DNA from: Eutypa lata
Taxonomy: Eukaryota; Ascomycota; Sordariomycetes; Xylariales; Diatrypaceae
Direction of reading: 5' to 3'
NCBI GenBank assembly: GCA_022661535.1
Contig: JAKULF010000005.1
Location: 806,001 to 870,000 of the forward strand
DNA: 64,000 nt
The notes beneath the pieces are model-generated. The model was not told the DNA's origin and made no database searches. It saw nothing but the letters and a program-made list of their open reading frames with translations. Made by a program: the position numbers and the translations under genes. Each line of letters starts with the position of its first letter. Position 1 is the stretch's first letter. Shown piece by piece: positions 11,279-22,482 of the stretch.

Positions 11279-12930
11279 TCAACTTATAGCATGCGCTTGA
11301 TTCCAGGCTACGCGCCCCGGTTTGTCGTGCAGGGTGTGAATCCATGGAAACTTCCGAACAGCAATAAGTGCTTCGTCCCAGTTATCAACACCAAGTTGTT
11401 CAGCTTCTCTGCGTAATCTCTCACTGAGCCATTCTTTGTACGCAGCACCTCCTTCGATATCGCCCGAGAGCCATATACCGCCAACAAGAGTGAGCCAAAG
11501 ACCCAACCCACTCTCATCACATCCACTGAGGCTATGACTGAGAACATCTTTGAAACACAGAGATATCAACTGATAATCCAGCATCCGCCGACAGTCAAAC
11601 TGCAAGAACAGAGTCATCATGAAAATCGTCAGTCCGATATGATACGCAGCTTGGATATCACACTCCGGCCTAGGGCTCTGTAATGGACTAAACTGAAATA
11701 GCCGATAGCAGATCGAAACTTGCATCTCCTGAAATGTGATGAGATCAAATGCACGATCTGGTAGAAAGTTATTGAAAATAGACGAGGCGGTCATGGCATC
11801 CAAAAATATTTCACGAAGACATGGGTCTAATTCGTTGTGTTGGATTAAAGGAAGTGCTGAAGGGCCTTTAAGAAGCGATATTCTCGAGGTTAATCTCTCT
11901 CGTACTTCAGGCATACGATCTCGAAAGAACAATGTCGGGCCTCCGTGTTGGAGGGCAAACAGTATATCGGTCCTTCGTATCGAGTCAGGCAGGTATAACA
12001 ACGCATAGGTGCGAATTCGAAAATACTCACTTGCAGATCTTCAATAGAAGCGGGAGATTGCTTTCGAATTTGTCCAGCCCACCGCGGAGCTCCACCATCC
12101 TTCTGAGACCATCAATGTGGACTTTAGCTCCGAGATGCTCCCTCCTGATTTGTTCCTGGTTGATAAGGGAGAGGACAATGCCGATTGTGGAATCGGAAAG
12201 GGCCTCGTTGCTCTCCAGCCTCTTTCTGACCTGGACAAACGTCTGGGATAGGTAATATAATGCCTTAGGGGAGGTGCCACCCTCACCGAGGAATATCTCG
12301 TTGCATGCTTGCATCATTGCAACATTACAAAGAATACCTACACATCAGGTCAGTCACGAAAATGGTCATACATCGCCAGATAGGCACTCCATCAACTCAC
12401 TAGCTTCGTCTGCGAATAGCACCGGCAACCACATGCACTTAGCATCATCTAACGAGATACCAAGCTGCGCCGGATACATCCTATCGGCCACGTAGTAAAA
12501 GACTAGAACGATCACACAGCATCCATCATCTTAGCTATGTACAAGTGACCATGAAAAAAGAATGGCGTTTATTTCATGTATGTAACTCACACTGGTTTAT
12601 AATCTTCAGCGAATGAGGCGCGACTTTGACGGGAAGCGAAAAGGTGGGATACATATCCCGATACTTCGTCGCGAGCGCTCCCGAATATGCGAATAAGGCC
12701 TCCATATCTCCATCGCTAGCGGTGACTCGTGAAAGCGTCATGCTGCTGCCCCCGCCGCTGCTGCTGCTCGTATTTGCCTGCTGTTGGTGGTGCTTAGCTA
12801 GCGCCGCCATTCTCGACGGCCGGTGGACCGTCTTTCCGGCATTCTTCCCCTTCATCACGAAGCGGCGCACCTGCCGCCTAGAGGCCTTGTCATTCTGAGT
12901 GGTGTCGACGAAATGGAAACTCTTCTCCAT
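11279..12930 (-). CDS. Fungal-specific transcription-factor-like protein
   Basis: Four exons (12930-12591, 12502-12401, 12337-12031, 11972-11279) encode 480 residues. Three donors are GTGAGT, and all phases fit (1, 1, 2). The N-terminus FHFVDTTQNDKASRRQVRRF is the basic opening of a large fungal family whose C-terminal part is a fungal-specific transcription-factor domain (Fungal_trans_2/DUF3468 type). A Zn2Cys6 finger is not visible. The middle and C-terminal parts are helical and regulatory-like (STIGIVLSLINQEQIRREHL, HIDGLRRMVELRGGLDKF, FLDAMTASSIFNNFLPDRAF). A Ser/Gly run (SSSSGGGSS) links the parts. Its position inside the 9.5-24.6 kb accessory region suggests it may have regulated the neighbouring metabolic genes, which is inference. 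The reading frame shows no break. Confidence 0.78.
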
Positions 12931-14808
12931 TGTATGTAGCAGCTTCGTGTTGTGTTGCGTTGCGGTATTACAACCGACAAAAGATCCCTTGTGGTTTCAC
13001 GACGCAGCTGGACGTGGTTTTGTATGTAGGTAGCGATTCGGAATTAGGACATGTAAGTCCGGAAACCCGTTACGGTTTAGCGCATTGTACCGTCAATTTA
13101 CATGCCCCTTTCACAGTGATCCTAGGTAAGGGCCAGAGCTCGGGGGCTCATATTTAAATACACTTCAATCACAAAACGAATGGTATTGTGTTTCAAGATC
13201 GAATATTTAGAAGACATGGAGCTTTTTTATCTTATTTAAAGCTAGAGAGAACTTTCTATTCTTCACGATACTTGGGATTTCGACAGTTATTAAATACGAA
13301 CGTACTATCGTGACTTGCTCCGATGATTTGTATTTAATGCAAGACACGCAGCCTTCATTCCCTGTATATAATTGCATCATATGTATGAGGGTAATATGTC
13401 TATCAATATGTGAAGTCCTTGATATGGCTTAAACTCAACTTCCACGTAGTCATTATTCATAGCCACGTCAAAATTGTCGTATTTACTAGTACATTCTGAG
13501 TAGCATTTCTATAGAAAGGGCTACTTAGCTACGTAAGAGAATACTTAAGACAATCTAGAAATGGAAGACACATTTCTTCTTAATGCTAGTTCCCTATTAT
13601 CATCATAAGAAGTTGTTTGCTATCATAGTAGAATGACACATAGGTCTAAGAATGATGACGACCTATTGAACTAAAGCACGGTCCGAAGGTGCAGGCCGTG
13701 TCAAGGAATTTCGAAAATACTACAACGGGTTTGCCTTTCTAATTAAGCAGCTTGGAAATTCCGACCAGCCGAAAAGGGAAGGTTGGTTGATCTCATGGTT
13801 GCGCCAAGAGGGTTGAGGAAAGCTGAATTCATTGGGTTATGTATCGATCAATATCACCATGGCTTCGTAAGCTTTATGGGTGTGAATTTCGGACAATTGA
13901 TATAGCATCATGAAGAGCTTTTAAGGGGAGATGAAGTCACAGCAAAACAATGCTTCCTTACACGTGAGACTGGCTACTAGTCCGTTGACCTCAGAGCCGA
14001 ATTAGCTCCCGCAGGTACGTATTGAGTATTTACCTTTATGTACGATGTACCAGCCATTGAACTACTATTAAGTTTCAATCTGACAGGCCTTGCCATTCAC
14101 TCTGTATTCACAACCCCTTACTTATACTCCGAGCATATATTTTGAATAACATGAGCTCCACCACGTTTCCTTTCGTTACCTCAATTGTCTAGATCAGCTA
14201 CCGGCATTTTCCGCGCAGCACATGACTCGAGAGACCAATATGACGATATATCTCGTTGGAAGAATGAGACTATTCACTGATTATGCACGAGTGTCTTCTG
14301 TAGCACGACGATTTGCTCAACCATTCATAATAGGTACCGATATCAGACAGCGGAATGTGGATTTCTTGGGCCGCGTATAGTTGCACTCAATCGAGCGATG
14401 CCGTTCTAGCCTTAGTCCCGATGTCACATCATTTATCCCCCCTCCCGTCGGCTGGCCTGGCGATACTTAGCCGCAACAATCTGCCGGCTGTTTTCCATTG
14501 GACAGCCCCATTGCCCCGGATTCTCGCGTCTGCATGCAATGAAAAATGAATAATACATACAAAGTGATTGGAGGAGACGAGGAATTTGGCAACGAATGCA
14601 CAGCTACGGACAGGCTACGGATGAACCCCCACAAACCGATAATTAATTGTTGGCTTCATACTCCCTATATAGAAACCTTGGCTGAGTTATTTACGTCCAT
14701 ACAGCGCGTGGAAAAGGGATAAATAGACCTCTTCCCATCTGACTAGCTGTTCAGGATAGAGTATCTATTGTGCAGGTTAAACAGCTTCTCGTCTTTGTAC
14801 TCTACAAG
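12931..14808. other. Intergenic region, divergent promoter side
   Basis: The stretch separates the divergently oriented transcription-factor-like gene and the tyrosinase. It is moderately AT-rich. The open frame 14355-14549 has no support. TATA-like runs occur close to the tyrosinase start. Confidence 0.5.
14720..14726 (+). promoter_or_regulatory. TATA-like box of the tyrosinase gene
   Basis: ATAAATA lies about 85 bases upstream of the ATG at 14809. A second candidate, TATATAG, lies about 60 bases further upstream, near 14665. Confidence 0.35.
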
Positions 14809-16119
14809 ATGCTCCTGTCTACGTCGTTGACAACGTGTCTGTTGCTTGGAGTTCAAGGGGTGCTTTCTTCGCCTACCCCTGAACTTCGGACTGCCGAGTG
14901 CAGCACGAAGTACCAGCGTAAATCATGGTATTATCAAACTTCCCGTCAAGAAGAATCTAAAACATTTTAGCTTACACACATCTCTAGGACCGCACTCACT
15001 TCGGATGAGAAGTCAGAGTATATTCAAGCAGAGCTATGTCTTATGTCCGCTCCTGCCCAGAGTGGTGTGCCAGGAGCCATCACGAGATGGGATGAACTTC
15101 AATACTCCCATATAGCTCAAGCAAGCTACATTCATGGAGTGGTATGTATGCCTCCCCCGTGAAGACGTTATATGTGACTAATGTTCTCAGGGTGCCTTTC
15201 TACCTTTCCATCGATACTACATGACGGTCCACGAGTCCCTCATGAGAACCGAGTGTGGCTACACGGGTCCCATGGCGTAAGTTATTTTGAAGCTTTAACG
15301 AAAACATGACGTCGCTGAAATTCGCAGTTACTGGGACGAAGCTGGCGATATTGGAAACCTTCTTACATCTGATATCTTCGACCTCGAGCTAGGATTCGGC
15401 GGAAATGGAACTGCCAGTGGGCGCTGCATCTCGGATGGACCTTTCGTTAACTTGACTTTGCACTACAACGAGGACTTGACGGTTACCGATTACTGCGTCT
15501 CTCGCAACATCAACGAACGGTCCTTCTCGGGAGCTGACCAGGAGAACGTGGACTCATGCCTTGCTGAGAGCACTTTCCTCGAGACGTGGAACTGCCTTGA
15601 AGGCCGTCCACATGGTGCTGGACACGGTGGCGTGTCGGGCACGGTAAGTTATTCCTACAGTAAGAATATTACTATAAGTTGCTATCCCTGACTAATACCG
15701 TATTTGTATAACAGATGATAAACCCCCTGTTGTCCCCAGGCGATCCCATCTTCTTCCTTCACCACACCTACCTAGACAAGCTATGGTGGGAGTGGCAGTC
15801 ACAAGACCTCTCGCAGCGATTGACGGAAATTGGAGGAAACAACACGCGGCAACGTTTCGGTGGTGGTGGCCCCCCAGGCTTCTTCGATCTCGAGTTCCCA
15901 GGGGAAGAGGACCTAGTATTTCCACCCGGAAACGGGTCCGGCTTCCCGGGTGGCGGTCTCGATCAGGCCCCTAACCCGGCCTTTGTCGATTACTTCAACG
16001 ATGGTGGAAACACTACAACATTGAACCACACACTGTGGTCCGCTAATATCTTGGTGAATGCGACTATCGCTGATGTGATGGATATCGGGGGCAGCTTCAT
16101 CTGTGCAGAGTATGTTTGA
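14809..16119 (+). CDS. Secreted tyrosinase-type type-3 copper oxidase
   Basis: Five exons (14809-14927, 14988-15141, 15191-15276, 15328-15643, 15715-16119) encode 359 residues with consistent phases. A signal peptide covers about residues 1-20 (STSLTTCLLLGVQG). The CuA site is YSHIAQASYIHGVGAFLPFH, with ligands H81, H89 and H98. The CuB site has H215 and H219 in PHGAGHGGVSG and the HH pair 241-242 in DPIFFLHHTYLDKLW. The protein is shorter than typical mushroom tyrosinases, as is usual for the small secreted fungal tyrosinase-like group; these oxidise phenols and often serve in secondary-metabolite clusters. Several N-glycosylation sequons follow the Cys-rich middle. The FAD oxidase gene lies 1.15 kb downstream on the same strand, which suggests a shared pathway. 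The substrate is unknown. Confidence 0.9.
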
Positions 16120-17270
16120 GACTTCTGCCAGGCTGGGTTTTCATATCTTACGACTAGCAATCATTTACAGTCCAACTGCCATACACGGTACTATGTGAAG
16201 TGTTGTACTATGAAGGTTCCAATGTAATTGGTATTCGAGCGTCTTGCTCAGAGACCCCTTCGAAAATAACATCGCAATATTTTCATGATATGTCACCTAT
16301 GTTATTACTAGGATTTACCCTGACCCGGTTAAAAGGGCAGGGATAAGCTTGTTGGTATTCCACTGCATCGTTTCCATTTCCGACGATGCAACAACGTTGG
16401 GAAGTGAGGGGTTGACTATAAGACGGTGGCGTGCATGGATACAAGGGCGCGAGTTGCGAGCCAAGGTAAGAACCCCTCGTTTTCCAGATTCGATTAGATC
16501 GTCCCCTAAGTTTGGCATTTGACAACAACATGTTGCCATACGGTGAGCACCTTCACTTTTCCGGAAATAGATATTATCCTGTTACGCCATGGCTCAAGAC
16601 CAGTAAGTATTGCCTCCATTGGCGCCAAGACCATCGGCTGTCATAGGGGTCATCATTGTATTATATGCTGGGCACCCGTATTACTCCAAATACTTATTAT
16701 TGTGGACATAAATATACACTGGCACGCCATAAAGATATGGGCAATGTGGTTTTGACATCATCTTACGCTTAAGCCATCTGAACAGATTATTTGCCGTTAG
16801 AAATACAATAACTGACTTCGAAAAATCATAGGTATTCGTTATAAAAATACATCTTGGCGAGTTCCCGTGGCACTCTATCCCTGCTTGCGGTAGTTAGTTG
16901 GTACTCAGCTACTTTGTCTTGATGTTATATGTAAGAGCACACATTGCATATGATGTTAGCAATACCTGCAGCCGGACCTGTCGTATAGCCTCGGCCCCCA
17001 CCTCCCTCTGTTTGACTAAATGATTGTTGGGCGATAAATTGACTGACCTACCTGCATGATACTACTGCTGTATTACCACTCCCAAATAGTATAACATATC
17101 ATGCATACCGCCATGGCTCACTGTGCCGTAAAGAAAGCGGGTTCCGGCGTTACCACAAATGAATAATCCAACATCTGAATAAACAAGCACTCACTCCCAT
17201 GTTGGCCTAAACGTAACTATTAGGAGTATTTCACTTGATTCTGCATTTATCTATATTTTCCGTTTCTACC
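16120..17270. other. Intergenic region
   Basis: It lies between the tyrosinase and FAD-oxidase genes. Short open frames on both strands near 16283-16755 show no domain. No repeat or RNA gene was recognised. Confidence 0.45.
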
Positions 17271-19052
17271 ATGACGTGCGCTGACCTTAGGCAAATTCTC
17301 ACAGACGCACGGAATGTCTGGTCTCCCCAGACCAATATTAGATTCCCAGATGACGAGGAATTTGTGAATATCACAGAACGATGGACAACATTCAGTCCTC
17401 CTACATTTGTAGCAGCCATTAGTCTAGCAACGGAGGATGATGTCATTAAGACGGTACGTGGGTAAAAACCTTTCGACTAGAGTTCCGTGACTGAAACCAG
17501 AGAAGTTACAATTACTAACCAATGGGTAAAATCATCTAGGTCAAACTCGCGCGTTTGCACAATATTCCTTTCCTTGCTACTGGAGCTCGTCATGGCTACT
17601 CTCCTACTCTCGGAAAGCTTAAGGGGGGTCTAGCCCTGGATCTAAGCCAACTAAACACAGTCGATATAGACCAAACCGCAGGCATGCTGACAATAGGTGG
17701 CGGTCCTTCCCTAGGCCAATTGCTCGACCCTGTGGACGAAGCGGGCTACGAGATCCGTAGGTTCCTTCGTACAGAACTTCTCGTCATGTGTATCAGAGTT
17801 AGCTGACTATGTGACAAATAGAAACTGGATCTTGCTCTGGTCCGGGCATGGTCGGGATTACCCTAGGTGGAGGCGTGGGACGGTTCACTGGGATATACGG
17901 CTTGGTAGCTGACGCCTTAGTATCTGTCCGTCTCGTTAACGCCAACGGCGACGTAGTGGAGGTGTCCGACACCTCCCATCCCGATTTGTTTTGGGCCATT
18001 CGTGGTGCTGGAGCTAACTTCGGCGTGGTTACTTCGGTAACCTACCGCCTCCATGAACGCTGTTCTGAAATGGGGGAGGTGACAAACATAGATATGATCT
18101 TCCCCGCTGAGATGAGCTCTGCATACTTCAAAGCTCTGGAGTCATACGGGGCGATGCCAGAACGGCTGGCTTCTGTTTCAGTGATACACTACAGTCAAGA
18201 TACGAACAAGGTGGGCAGCTCAGTACCCCTAAACAATTAGTACGGTGCCTAATGATCTGAAAGACTCAAATTCTTGCCAACTTAGTTTATATGGGCTCTG
18301 AAGCCGAAGTCCGAAAATTAGCGAAACCAGTCCTCGAATTGAACCCTCCTGTCATGAACCTCACAGTTGTCCCGTGGAGCAGGCTGCTAGCTACCCATGG
18401 ATTCGGGTTCGACGCAGCAGTTAACGCGAAGAATATTGTCCGTGCAATATATGGGAGCAATATTCGTCAGCTCTCTGCGTCGACATACGAAAAGGTGTTT
18501 GCTAATATGGAGGCATTCTATGCAGCCCACGCTGATGCTCGTGCTAGTCTCGTCGAGCTCGAGATTTCCTCCAACCAAGCTACTGTCGCCGTTCCCCATG
18601 ATCAAACGGCATATCCCTGGAGAGATGTGCAAGGGTACATGTACGCGACCTATGAGCATAGTGATACCATAACCACACGCAATAGGGAATATATATTTTT
18701 ATTAATCGTCATCCCATAGGCTACCATTCTTCATGTGGACTGACCGAGGCGGCAAAACCGAGGAAATCGTGAAGACATTCGGGCCGGAGCTTCGTAATGA
18801 TTTTGTTGCTACTTCGGGGTATCCTGATTTTCAAGTTACCATTCCCTACGCATTCGGCGATGAATCCCTCGAGCAGATCTACGGGCCTGACAAATTGGCT
18901 GGACTTTCTGCCCTGAAAAAGGCCTGGGATCCAGACAATGTCTTCTCCTATCTCCATCCGCTCCCAGCAGAGTACCCTAATCCCGCAAAAGGTAGAGTTT
19001 CTCACACATTTTTCTTCGCATTATATACTGTTCTAATAATTTTCTAGGTTAA
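17271..19052 (+). CDS. FAD-linked oxidoreductase, berberine-bridge-enzyme-like
   Basis: Six exons (17271-17453, 17540-17756, 17822-18210, 18264-18634, 18720-18991, 19048-19052) encode 478 residues. The fourth donor could instead be six bases later, and the last exon supplies only the end of a Gly codon and TAA. Residues about 30-200 form the PP-loop FAD-binding domain. H79 in ATGARHGYSP and C138 in TGSCSGPGMVG sit where berberine bridge enzyme attaches FAD. Ten residues separate C138 from GGGVGRFTGIYGL, as in BBE, which suggests bicovalent FAD. DLFWAIRGAGANFGVVTSV closes the domain. The C-terminal KKAWDPDNVFSYLHPLP is the BBE signature. No signal peptide is seen. Such enzymes oxidise alcohols or close rings in fungal metabolite pathways. 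The neighbouring tyrosinase fits that role, but the substrate cannot be told. Confidence 0.9.
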
Positions 19053-19572
19053 AGAAGTGTTGTCACATGTACCAATAGCAGCCCCTATGCTTGTCCGTGT
19101 AGAGGCATAATTCGTGAGAATAATCAGGGTTCTAGGCGTCAAAGCTTGGACTGCAAAAGACAATCGCCAGAATAACCCTCGGTTTCACTCTAGTTGTACT
19201 TCCTTAGGTAAAAATGAGGGTATTTTTAAAATGACATCATGTGTCACCTTGCCCTACTTCATGGTTTTAGAGATTTGAAAGGTTTGGATTCATGGTTCTC
19301 AATTTGCTTACGGATATGGTTTGTGCTTGCCACATGCATAGTTTAGTACATTGAGCTGCATATATTATAGCCTTACAAAATATCTAGAGCATCCTACTCC
19401 ATAAACCACAATCGATTAGAATAGAGCCCTTTTCAACCGCGGTATTCTCTGCGTTGTGTCGCCATTATATTTGCAATCTAGGTCCACCACATAACAAGCC
19501 ATGCTATAATTGCACAAGGGAATCGTATATGTAAGAACACAGCTATATATAGCCCACTCCTTAGCTAGGTGG
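19053..19572. other. Intergenic region
   Basis: Lies between the convergent FAD-oxidase gene and the membrane-protein pseudogene. No coding sequence or other element was recognised. Confidence 0.45.
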
Positions 19573-20058
19573 TCAAGACAGGGTCTTCACTGTAGCCACT
19601 ACTAAGGAAACCCAAGCAGCAACATCAACAGTAAGGGTTCTCACGGTGTGGACACTAAGCTGGGTCCCAAGCTCAGAGATGTTCTTTTCCTTAGTATCCC
19701 CAAAGATAGCGCGGACGGGGCCGAGAATGAACGGGACGAACAGCTGGTGTCCGATGGCGAATGTGATGCCCGCCACGTACCAGTAAAACGATCAGCCCTC
19801 GTGGAGATTGGGCGAGTACCGAAGCGCGGCACCAGCCGAGAGCACCATGGTCGCGAACAAGCCGACCACCCGGGGTGCGCCGGCGTTGGAGAAGGCGCCA
19901 AACCAGGCCGGCAGGATCTAGTTGCTGAGACCGCGGATCTCGGGCCGCGTGAAGTGAGTCAGGAGTTCACGCTGATCCCATGCGAATCAGAGGGAGCACG
20001 TCGATGAGATGAGGAGGACGAGGCGAAGAAGGGTTAGACCCGCGAAGCTGGTTGCCAT
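19573..20058 (-). pseudogene. Small integral membrane protein with three in-frame stops
   Basis: A single frame of 162 codons runs from the ATG at 20058 to the TGA at 19573-19575. It is interrupted by TGA at codon 24 (19987-19989), TAG at codon 47 (19918-19920) and TGA at codon 89 (19792-19794). The residues between stay coherent: AWDQRELLTHFTRPEIRGLS, LPAWFGAFSNAGAPRVVGLF, YVAGITFAIGHQLFVPFILG and HTVRTLTVDVAAWVSLVVAT. This matches a small four-helix fungal membrane-protein family often found near metabolite genes, whose function I cannot name. There is no frameshift. The lesions are single-base changes compatible with C:G to T:A transitions (for example TGG to TGA, CAG to TAG), the direction of RIP. 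It is not expected to give a full-length protein. Confidence 0.85.
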
Positions 20059-20675
20059 TTTCTTATAAGAGAGATAGATAAACTCATCAGCGGTATGAAT
20101 GACCAACTGTTCAACAGGGGACTTTGATGTAGTAGGAAACAACTATACACTGAGAGTGTTGAGGCTTCCTAGACAGTGAGGGCAAAGGATACATTGGTAT
20201 GTAACGGGAAACGGTGCTTTGGTAGAAATTCATTTCCTACAAACTGACTCATATCATCAAAATGTCACTTGCACCGTCACACTGGAGGCGAACCGTTCTC
20301 GGGTGCTTCCGATATACCCCCCTGTTGTTGAGCCATCTTATAAGGAAGCGTGATGCTATGAGCCGGTCATCCAAATTTGTCTGGTAAGTTGTTAGATTAA
20401 GCCTTCACTATATCATCGGTGCGGGTTGGTAACTCGATAAGTACTAAGCCTCAATCGGTTTAGGATAGCCGAATCTGACCTAAGGCGGTGATTCTATGTC
20501 CTTCTTGGTTACTGCCTATCTGTGAATAAAATGGGTAGACCGGGATTTTAGGGGCTAGTGGTAACTATAAGGCTTAGGCATGTCCAAATATGGTGAATGC
20601 CCGAGGGCGACTTTGACTAGGGACGTAGGTGGCCGGGTCGCCGAGCGATACATCTATAGATCTCCCTTGGCATGA
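20059..20675. other. Intergenic region
   Basis: No coding frame is recognisable. If the downstream reductase fragment once belonged to a large synthase, its missing 5' part has left no readable trace here. Confidence 0.45.
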
Positions 20676-21050
20676 GTATTTATTGCAGGTCTTCCTGGAG
20701 ATGGCACCTTGACGCGAGTAGCCCTGCTAGAGAAAGCGGCGTTCGACCACGGACTCCTGACTTGGGTCCACCGCGTGACGCAGTTTGTGGGCGAGGGCGC
20801 GTCGTCGCTAGACATCATGGCGATGGTATTCGAGTACACCCGGAAGCTCGGTATAGTGCCGAAGGTCGACGCTGCTATCGGGGCTAGGCCGATTGACCTG
20901 GTTCGAGTGGAAGATGTTGCGGAGGACCACGTAAGGGAAACGGTGGCTTCGGTGTGTCTGGGACAAACCGATGAGCAGCCGAGGGCTCCACACTTCGTGC
21001 ACCCTGGTAGTCATGCGAAGTTTCCTCCTCGATATCTAGAAATAGAGTAG
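20676..21050 (+). pseudogene. Orphan thioester-reductase domain fragment of a PKS/NRPS-like enzyme
   Basis: The frame is open from 20676 to the stop at 21048-21050 and lacks a proper start; a splice acceptor (TTGCAG) ends near 20688. The residues TRVALLEKAAFDHGLLTWVH, GEGASSLDIMAMVFEYTRKL and ARPIDLVRVEDVAEDHV match the second half of the NAD(P)-dependent terminal reductase (R) domain of fungal PKS, NRPS and NRPS-like enzymes. There, a GL-x-x-x-x-HR segment, GEGA, and a D-x-V-x-V-E-x-V-A segment recur. The Rossmann start, the catalytic Tyr/Lys and all upstream synthase domains are absent. The C-terminal end is also truncated after HFVHPGSHAKFPP. This is best read as the last scrap of a lost backbone gene. 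A small stand-alone protein is less likely. Confidence 0.65.
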
Positions 21051-21492
21051 GGCTGCGCACTCAAACTCCCGATAAAAGATTAGCTAGAGGTCCCATTAGA
21101 TAGAAGCTCAGTCGCTTAGTTTATGATTACTTGGCTATTGCTAAGCACTAAGAATACCGATCACAGGCTGTGTTGCCCGAGGTGGTAAAATCAGATAGGG
21201 GTAATTTTGTGACAGCACTTTTTCTTTTTTTGAAGGTTGGGAAGTGGTCCAAGGTGTTTTAAGTCCAGGACTCGTTTTTATATTTACGTTAACTTCTCAT
21301 TACTCCTGGTGTAGATTCACTGGCTATACTTCAAATCAACGCCATATTTCTACAATGGAATCATTCGCAGATATGTAACCTTGTGTATTATTTTATTCCT
21401 TTTGTTAGGCTGTAGTTAGCCTACAATCGGTCTGTAGCTCTTAATAGTTACATGAGGACCAATCAATCCAACATAAAATGAGGTTTGCTAAG
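21051..21492. other. Intergenic region
   Basis: Lies between the convergent reductase fragment and the methyltransferase. Nothing recognisable was seen. Confidence 0.45.
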
Positions 21493-22482
21493 CTATGTAT
21501 TGCCTGGATCCCCAGGACCGCCACCGTGAACCTCCTTTTCCATAGGCATGTCGCCATGTTTCACAGCTACAATCCCATAGTAATAGAGTGGCTCTCCCGT
21601 CACTGACAGCCTATGGCGATATCTGTGCTGTGCAAGGATCTCTAAGTGGCTACCTCTTACAGCCTGGCTAATCATCACCGCAAATCCCGCACCAGTACTG
21701 CCCTTACCTCCGTCATCACCACCACTTCCATGCTCATCCGGGGCGTAAATTTTATCCTTCAGATTAAAAGCAACAAGCCCTCCCTTTTGTATAAGCGAGA
21801 TAGCTGCAGCAAAAGCCGCCCACGGGATGTCGCCGAAACCGAGCGCGCTCACCGTCGTCAGCACGTTGAACCCAGCATCCCGCAGGCATCTAGCATCCTT
21901 TTGATCGCCGCCGCTGCTGCCGCTATCATGAAGTAATGCTGTTATATCCCCGACCAGATACTCGTCGTAGACGCCCGGGCGGTCGCGCAGCGCCGCCTCC
22001 CGCGCCGCGGGCAGGAGGTCGCATCCGACGACGGTGTGCGCGCGGAGCTTGCGGAGCTGTTCGCCCATCATGCCGTTTCCGGCGCCGAGGTCAAGAGCTT
22101 TGGTTATGGGGATTCCATGAATTATACGAGGTCTCATTGTTGGCATTTGGTATCCCTCCTCTTTCTTCCTAGGTTGGCAGAGCTCCTTCACCAGCATGCG
22201 CATCATGACGTAAGGAGAAGCGCATTTCAGCTCATCGTCGAAAATCTGCTCGTATAGACCCGGGTGTCGGTAGATAGACTCGTAATCGTGGAATCGGATG
22301 CGCTCTACTGTGGGATGTTTGTTATCGCCATCTCCGCTGTCGTGGATCAGCTCGCATCACTCGTCGTCCTGCGGCACGTCCTTCTGATCTCGCTGCGGGT
22401 AACGCACGTTATAGCGCTTGGGATGGGAAGGCCTTTGTTCTCTCCTGCTCCCGTTTGCAGCTGGTGTTGGTTGGTCTGCCAT
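21493..22482 (-). pseudogene. SAM-dependent methyltransferase with one in-frame TGA
   Basis: From the ATG at 22482 a single frame runs 330 codons to the stop at 21493, broken only by TGA at codon 42 (22357-22359). Downstream it holds a class I methyltransferase fold. KALDLGAGNGMMGEQL (residues about 128-143) is SAM motif I, VVGCDLLPAAREAAL follows, and VYDEYLVGDITALL comes next. GFNVLTTVSALGFGDIP and LIQKGGLVAFNLKDKIY make up the later strands. VERIRFHDYESIYRHPGLYE before motif I also looks conserved, so the stop falls within the gene rather than upstream of it. No sensible intron removes the TGA. Translation from a later Met (codon 93 or 94) could still give the catalytic core, so residual function is possible. 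It could have been a tailoring enzyme of the surrounding cluster. Confidence 0.75.
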
